A DNA stretch of 64,000 bases from CAZRHR01 sp964578885 (lineage in GTDB: Bacteria > Bacteroidota > Bacteroidia > CAIKAF01): positions 9,979 to 73,978 of the forward strand of contig CAZOEO010000014.1 of assembly GCA_964578885.1 (NCBI GenBank), given 5' to 3'. This document shows, piece after piece, positions 61,801 to 64,000 of the stretch. The position numbers and the translations under genes were made by a program. The notes under the pieces were generated by a model. That model worked only from the letters and a program-made list of their open reading frames with translations. It was not told the origin of the DNA and searched no databases. Position 1 is the stretch's first letter; every line of letters starts with the position of its first letter.

Positions 61801-61982
61801 TCTTTGTTTGTAAGGATGTAGTCTGGCGCTCCGCAGCTTTGTCTTTTGGGCTCGTTGGTTGCTCTAATATTAGGTACTAGACTTTCTATTAGTTGCTGTA
61901 GGTCGCCTCGAAAGGAGTGCTCGGTGGCATTGCCAAGTTTGTAACGGATATTGATATTGTGTATGTACTGGTCTAAAGTCAT
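58842..61982 (-). CDS. Type IIG-like restriction endonuclease/N6-adenine methyltransferase
   Basis: This 1046-residue single-chain enzyme should both cut and methylate DNA. The N-terminal nuclease has a PD-(D/E)xK pattern: Asp54 in CGAPDYILTNK and Glu68-Ala-Lys70 in GFIEAKDIG. The methylase domain follows: SAM-binding motif I DPATGTGTFLAEVV (about 379-392) and catalytic motif IV NPPY at 497 (CVIGNPPYSVSS). The C-terminal third is a likely target-recognition region. There is no helicase motor, so it is shorter than type ISP enzymes (about 1500). The gene is AT-rich and belongs to the island beside tRNA-Ala. Confidence 0.93.
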   Translation of the reverse strand: MTLDQYIHNINIRYKLGNATEHSFRGDLQQLIESLVPNIRATNEPKRQSCGAPDYILTNKDIPVGFIEAKDIGEKDLEGAKKTGNKEQFDRYKASLNNIIFTDYLDFHLYRDGQFVMKIAIGEITDKGIKPLTENFSSFENFIKDFCTHIGQTIKSSKRLAEMMAGKARLLSEVIEKALTSDETNHEDSTLKDQMNAFKQILIHDITPKGFADVYAQTISYGIFAARLHDPTLPTFSRHEAAELIPKSNPFLRKLFGYIAGPDIDDRIKWIVDSLVDIFLHCNVEEILKNYGKSTKMEDPIIHFYETFLCEYDPKLRKARGVWYTPQPVVNFIVRAVDDILKTEFDLPQGLADTSKTKIKVDVQGKKVEQEVHKVQILDPATGTGTFLAEVVKHIHKKFEGQQGIWSNYVETHLLPRLNGFELLMASYAMAHLKLDLLLTETGYKPTTNQRFRVYLTNSLEESHPDTGTLFANWLSTEANEANHIKRDTPVMCVIGNPPYSVSSTNKSEWIEKLTSDYKKSLNERNIQPLSDDYIKFIRFGQHFIDKKGSGVLAYISNNSFIDGIIHRQMRKKLLESFDTIYILDLHGNAKKKEVCPDGSPDQNVFDIMQGVSINIFVKSEKRKVNEFGKVFHSNLFGKREFKYDYLHENTLKSIAWDELKVEAPNYYLVKKDFGGSKEYEKGFRIDVLFKANSSGIKTHRDHFVIDFQKEILLQKINEFYNSTFSDHEVAKKFNLKNNRDWLISTARKIEAFNPNKVAFIDYRPFDNRFCYYESSLIDFGRENIMRHFLRRDNLGLALLRQSRAGGIGNYWINKYIIGKDAISSLDTCTTFPLYLFPENKEQENIYQSEERTPNLNTEVVRQMAEKLSLTFTNEKETNKDTFAPIDILDYIYAILHSPNYREKYKEFLKIDFPRVPYPKDKDTFWKLVKLGGEIRHLHLLESPTVEKYITQYPIDGDNVVVKPHFDSAQRATNTGKVYINDTQYFDNVPQIAWEFYIGGYQPAQKWLKDRKGRKLEFDDILHYQKIIVALNETDRLMKEIDKVEI

Positions 61983-62063
61983 TGATTCTATTGGTGGATT
62001 ATAAAAACAAAGTTAAGTTTAATCATTTGTAGCTCAAATGGTGTTGTTTTGGGGCTCTTAGAC

Positions 62064-63029
62064 CTATTCGTTCATCAACCCATAAGCACCCTCATAATAT
62101 TCATCCAAATGCGCGGGATTGAACACTAAAGATTTATCCAAGTTTTTAAAAACAGCATACCTTTCTATCAAAGGTTTAAATTTTTCATAACCGTGAATAT
62201 GTAAACAATTGTAAAACATTAATATTTGCTCATAACTCGAAAGTTGTGCTCTTGCAATTGCAGCATAGTGTGTTTTATTTTCAAAGTCTGATTGGTCAAT
62301 GAATTTGTAAATTCTGTAAATTACAGTAAAGTAATGGCTTAGGTCAGCCTTTTGCCTTTCATAAAAGTTGCTATAAGCATCTCGAGATTGTTCAATGGTA
62401 GCACTTCTCAGGTTTTCTTTTTCGAATGAAAAACCATTATTAACTTCATATAACAAATCAGATTCAAACTGTTTGTAAAATTCCTTGAAGCACTTTCTCC
62501 CAGCAGTTATCACCTCTCTATCACTATTTCGAATGTCAAAAGAGTTTACTATTGAATTGAATAAATTTAACATTTGAAAAAATGTGTTTTCAAATTTTTG
62601 CTGTCTTAGCGTTTTATTTTGCTCCTTCATTTCTTCCTTTTGTCCAGCAAGTTCTTGTCTCGTATATTTCAATGCAAGTTGACTATACATTATTTCTAAC
62701 TGCTGGTTTAATAATTGCTGTTTTTGTCCAAGAAAGGCAATATAAATTAAAAATAGACCAGCAAAGGACCAAATAGGAGCAACTGTCCCGGCCAAAAAAT
62801 CGCCCAATAAATTAAGCTCCAAGTCTGTTTCAGTGTTTTTACGGAGGTACCAGTAAATTGAAGCAAATACGATTACCACCATGCCAATCCCAGCAAAAAT
62901 CCAAGCACAAATGGTAAATCCAATAATTTTTTTAGCAAGACTTCTTAGTTCAGATTCGATTTCTCGTTGCCTAGATTCAATCCTACTTGCTGCCTCGCTA
63001 ATTTCTGTTTCTAAATCTCTGTTTATCAT
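62064..63029 (-). CDS. AbiC-like putative phage abortive infection membrane protein
   Basis: This 321-residue protein begins with a charged coiled coil, followed by two membrane helices (about 33-58 and 80-103). Then comes a coiled coil rich in Gln/Glu/Lys (EELAGQKEEMKEQNKTLRQQ-like region). The C-terminal part has the putAbiC pattern: KFENTFFQMLNLFNSIVNSF, then YERQKADLSHYFTVIYRIYK, then YAAIARAQLSSYEQILMFYN. Such proteins stop phage growth by damaging the host. It lies 81 bases upstream of the restriction-methylase gene on the same strand. Confidence 0.82.
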   Translation of the reverse strand: MINRDLETEISEAASRIESRQREIESELRSLAKKIIGFTICAWIFAGIGMVVIVFASIYWYLRKNTETDLELNLLGDFLAGTVAPIWSFAGLFLIYIAFLGQKQQLLNQQLEIMYSQLALKYTRQELAGQKEEMKEQNKTLRQQKFENTFFQMLNLFNSIVNSFDIRNSDREVITAGRKCFKEFYKQFESDLLYEVNNGFSFEKENLRSATIEQSRDAYSNFYERQKADLSHYFTVIYRIYKFIDQSDFENKTHYAAIARAQLSSYEQILMFYNCLHIHGYEKFKPLIERYAVFKNLDKSLVFNPAHLDEYYEGAYGLMNE

Positions 63030-63205
63030 TCCTTTTGTATGGTAAATTAAAAATTATTGTAAAACGTTTCGGGCTATGCGTTCGGGTGGGTTTCGGAGCA
63101 CAAAACTGTCAACCAAGCACAAACTTTGATAGAAGGACAAAGCTTGATTTAACAACTGAACCGCCACTTTTGGGTAGGTGCTGTTATGTGCTGCCCATCT
63201 TTCTG

Positions 63206-64000
63206 TCATAGTCGTATTTTATGTTCAAACATTTCGTTTATGTCCCAGTCGTGATTAGGAAATTTAATCTTATAAAGGTTGGGGATTGATTCTTTTAGGT
63301 CTTGTGGCAATCTATAAGATGTTGCTTCAACTATCGGAGACTCAATTCTACCACCTAAAATACTTTTTATACGAAGTCTTTCTAAGTTGTCTTTGTGAAA
63401 GCCAAAACCTAGAAAGTAGATCCTACTTGCCGCTTTAATTAAGTCTCTTGCTTGGTTGAAATCAGGGTCGGTTATCTCAACTTCGTCGTAAATAATTTTT
63501 AACGACTTGCTACTTTTTCTTAGCAAATGAGGTGTAATCTCAGGATTGTAGTCTCTTTTAAAATTGTCGACTCCATTATTTTCCCAAGTTAGGTTTGCTA
63601 GTTTTCCATACAAGTGAACAATTGGTATTTTCTTTAATTTTTCTGCAACTTCTGTTTCTGTTTTCTTAAATCTATTCTTCAAAGCAGTCATAAGAAAATG
63701 TTCTAGTGACCTGTCATAATTGAATGTTATAAATGAAATTTTATTTTTCTCAAAGTCGTCAAAGTTTGGCTGGATTTTATTGAGCAATGTCGAATACCAA
63801 GAACCGTCATAAAACAAAGGAGCGGTCTGTTCAAAAGGAATCAGTGCATATGCTATCGCAAGTTTTCCTAAATATCTTTCTTCTTCTTGTCTAGGTTCTA
63901 AAAACGTGTCAATTGAAGGTGCTGCTGAAAATAATAGTTCATTTCTTGTTAATTCCGGCGATATTGACCCCCTATTCCGGGGAAATTGACCCCCTCAGGT
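63206..64000 (-). CDS. SIR2-like defence protein, 5' end lost at window edge
   Basis: The C-terminal 265 or so residues are present. Recognisable pieces are ISFITFNYDRSLEHFLMTAL, IPIVHLYGKLANLTW and SRIYFLGFGFHKDNLERLRI, the typical tail of SIR2-like NAD-binding domains used in antiphage proteins. An internal Met at 63817 exists, but the frame continues upstream (LFSAAPSIDTFLEPRQEEER) to the right edge with no stop, passing through two 22-base tandem repeats. The true N-terminus is therefore missing or replaced. It is 177 bases upstream of the AbiC-like gene on the same strand. Confidence 0.7.
63953..63996. repeat. Two 22-base tandem repeats at the window edge
   Basis: TTCCGGCGATATTGACCCCC (63953-63972, unit to 63974) is followed by a second unit TTCCGGGGAAATTGACCCCC (63975-63994). 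Repeated TTGACCCCCT-type blocks like this are seen near the ends of IS21-like elements, so an insertion sequence may start just beyond the edge. Confidence 0.65.

Overview
The window looks like a chromosomal segment of a Bacteroidota bacterium, plausibly a Saprospiria- or Chitinophagia-like lineage. Three things seen in the sequence point there. Many genes follow the Bacteroidota promoter box TAnnTTTG. Two secreted proteins carry type IX secretion (T9SS) sorting domains, type A and type B. The core gene content (rsfS-ftsH-cdsA-psd, DnaA, PEPCK, ComB, malate dehydrogenase) fits as well. There are no rRNA genes and no CRISPR array. Three tRNAs are present: Thr-CGT, Ser-TGA and Ala-GGC.

Layout. 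0-2.3 kb: partial M61-like peptidase, LON-domain protein, class III aminotransferase, tRNA-Thr. 2.3-4.9 kb: low-density accessory stretch with a small repeat protein, a damaged DUF6088-like gene and a RAYT (REP-associated tyrosine transposase) that carries REP-like hairpins inside its own coding sequence. 4.9-16.4 kb: metabolic and housekeeping genes (aldo/keto reductase, saccharopine dehydrogenase-like, DUF423, M32 carboxypeptidase, pckA, a two-gene 5'-nucleotidase, dnaA, thioesterase, truA). 16.4-17.1 kb: intergenic region with two copies of a dispersed structured repeat. 17.1-21.9 kb: ribBA-hisS-hutH-NTR-like transcription unit. 21.9-22.8 kb: graveyard of transposase and nucleotidyltransferase fragments. 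22.8-29.3 kb: psd-cdsA-ftsH-rsfS operon, birA, pyrE, NUDIX. 29.4-31.1 kb: AT-rich insert next to tRNA-Ser. 31.1-36 kb: argS, arginase-family gene and a divergent arginine-decarboxylase-like gene. 36-43.2 kb: prfA and a type I secretion-like ABC/HlyD/TolC operon whose ATPase is highly atypical. 43.2-47.5 kb: dGTPase-rsmE, a candidate small RNA, two tandem ECF sigma factors and three more repeat copies. 47.5-57.4 kb: HhH protein, T9SS subtilase, gcvT-comB, mdh, T9SS type-B adhesin-like protein, fructosamine kinase. 57.5-64 kb: a defence island next to tRNA-Ala with a type IIG-like restriction-methylase, a coupled unknown gene, an AbiC-like membrane protein and a SIR2-like gene truncated by repeats at the window edge.

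The most unusual signals are: a class of promoters placed exactly four bases before the ATG, implying leaderless mRNAs; the dispersed repeat family at 16.5 and 47 kb; the RAYT with embedded REP hairpins; the orphan promoter-terminator pair at 45.3-45.4 kb; and the ABC transporter in which nearly every ATPase motif except Walker A is changed. Starts were re-chosen by family alignment and promoter position. No homology search could be run, so family names rest on recognised motifs.
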